DNA of 64,000 nt from UBA1231 sp045652765 (GTDB taxonomy: Bacteria; Bacillota_I; Bacilli_A; ML615J-28; CAG-313). Position 1 is the first letter of the stretch; each line of letters begins with the position of its first letter. Location: contig JAZOLG010000003.1 in the NCBI GenBank assembly GCA_045652765.1, forward strand, positions 1 to 64,000, given 5' to 3'. Positions 63,316 to 64,000 of this stretch are shown piece by piece. The notes beneath the pieces are model-generated. The model was given only the letters and a program-made list of their open reading frames with translations. It was not told where the DNA came from and ran no database searches. A program made the translations under genes and the position numbers.

Positions 63316-64000
63316 CTATTTTTTTAATATTTCAAATATTTCAAGTAGTGTCTTTAATACTAACCAGCTAGTCATATTATTAACATCAAGTGGTGGAGAT
63401 ACTTCTACGATATCCATTACTTTTACATTTAAGCTACTAATAATACTTGTTACAAATTTTAATACATCCATGCTATTTACACCAAAATGTTCTGGTGTTC
63501 CCGTTCCAGGTGCAAAGCTTGGATCATTGGCATCAATATCATATGATAAATATATTTCATATAAATCGTTATCAAAACGTTTTTTTAGTTTTTTTACAAT
63601 TCCATCAATACCATTTTCATTAATATAAGTGCTAGTATAAACATCAATTTCTGGATGTTGTTTTAAATAATTAACTTCGTAAGCTTCAAATCCCCTAATA
63701 CCAAACATTACTAAATTGCTAGTCATAAGTCCATTATCAATTGCCCTTTTATTAGTGCAAGCATGTGACATTTTAGAGTCATCATAGAAATCCAAAATAT
63801 CTGGATGAGCATCAATATGTATAATAACTGGTAATTTACCATTTTTAATACTCTTTTCAATAAAGGCTTTTTGAAGAGGAATGGAAACTGAATGATCCCC
63901 ACCAATAAATAATTTAAATGGTTTCATATCATATAGTTTGTTCATTTCAGTTTCAAGTTTATCAAACTTTACAATATCTCCATTATCATAAAGTTTAAAA
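63316..64000 (-). CDS. speB: agmatinase (arginase family), partial
   Basis: The visible 228 codons run off the window edge, so the true start is upstream on the minus strand. The arginase-family manganese motifs are present: GGDHSV, IHIDAHPD, and SYDIDANDP followed by PGTGTPEHFG. Agmatinase splits agmatine into putrescine and urea. It lies nine bases before the tandem SpeD-like gene, and Firmicutes often place spermidine synthase (speE) just upstream. The family also holds formiminoglutamase and arginase; the polyamine neighbour favours agmatinase. Confidence 0.88.
   Translation of the reverse strand, partial: FKLYDNGDIVKFDKLETEMNKLYDMKPFKLFIGGDHSVSIPLQKAFIEKSIKNGKLPVIIHIDAHPDILDFYDDSKMSHACTNKRAIDNGLMTSNLVMFGIRGFEAYEVNYLKQHPEIDVYTSTYINENGIDGIVKKLKKRFDNDLYEIYLSYDIDANDPSFAPGTGTPEHFGVNSMDVLKFVTSIISSLNVKVMDIVEVSPPLDVNNMTSWLVLKTLLEIFEILKK

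Overview
The window is one continuous chromosome segment of a very AT-rich, low-GC Gram-positive bacterium. The 16S has an intact anti-Shine-Dalgarno end, and its 5' half reads like the 16S of Mollicutes-related Bacilli (RF39, Acholeplasma or Erysipelotrichia-like); this placement is my reading and was not computed. TGA works as a stop (for example in the Nudix, MTA nucleosidase and kinase genes) and Trp is TGG, so the Mycoplasma genetic code is excluded. Several genes point to a walled cell with spore-former ancestry: a PdaA-type deacetylase, a pair of CotF-like proteins and a SigH-position sigma factor. The presence of nrdD/nrdG points to anaerobic growth. Nearly all genes lie on the minus strand, co-directional with the rRNA operon. 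Plus-strand exceptions are two tRNAs, the CotF pair, a Crp-type regulator, nrdG, a VWA lipoprotein and a small XRE regulator.

Layout. 1-3949: rRNA operon (23S cut by the window edge, tRNA-less spacer, 16S, tandem promoters). 3967-9051: ZIP and MgtC transporters, cupin, RlmD-type rRNA methyltransferase, PdaA, a YihY-like membrane protein and a 54-residue zinc ribbon. 9179-14414: ABC exporter, nagA with a membrane protein, divergent CotF-like pair, CvpA. 14534-18813: tRNA-Lys, a 5'-nucleotidase lipoprotein, and an ABC importer lacking an ATPase, divergent from a Crp/Fnr regulator across a perfect palindrome. 19073-27924: class III ribonucleotide reductase system (nrdG; nrdD with a fused redoxin; trxB), glycerate kinase-GNAT fusion, DUF885 lipoprotein, tRNA-Arg, XRE-membrane protein, Nudix.

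27967-45006 keeps the Bacillus gene order cysS-mrnC-rlmB-sigH-rpmG-secE-nusG-rplK-rplA-rplJ-rplL-ybxB-rpoB-rpoC, interrupted by one oppositely oriented VWA lipoprotein gene between nusG and rplK. It carries recognisable L10 and L13 leaders and two L1-type autoregulatory sites. 45102-54128: rpsI-rplM, yitT, metG, mtnN, greA, and the tRNA wobble-uridine modification set trhP2-trhP1-trmR, then an HTH/TPR regulator. 54265-64000: YgjP-type metalloprotein, guanylate-kinase-like protein, GNAT, lon-clpX-tig, an epimerase with a divergent XRE gene, and a polyamine pair: a tandem-duplicated SpeD-like protein and agmatinase (cut by the window edge).

Regulatory signals are clear. At least a dozen promoters match TTGACA/TATAAT with exactly 17 bp between the hexamers, and terminators often begin inside or next to a stop codon. 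No stretch longer than 300 bases lacks a gene. I saw no CRISPR array, insertion sequence, prophage or integrase. The most unusual items are the tandem SpeD-like protein next to speB, the NrdD-redoxin fusion next to trxB, the glycerate kinase-GNAT fusion, the histone-H1-like tail on trigger factor, and the ATPase-less importer facing a Crp-type regulator.
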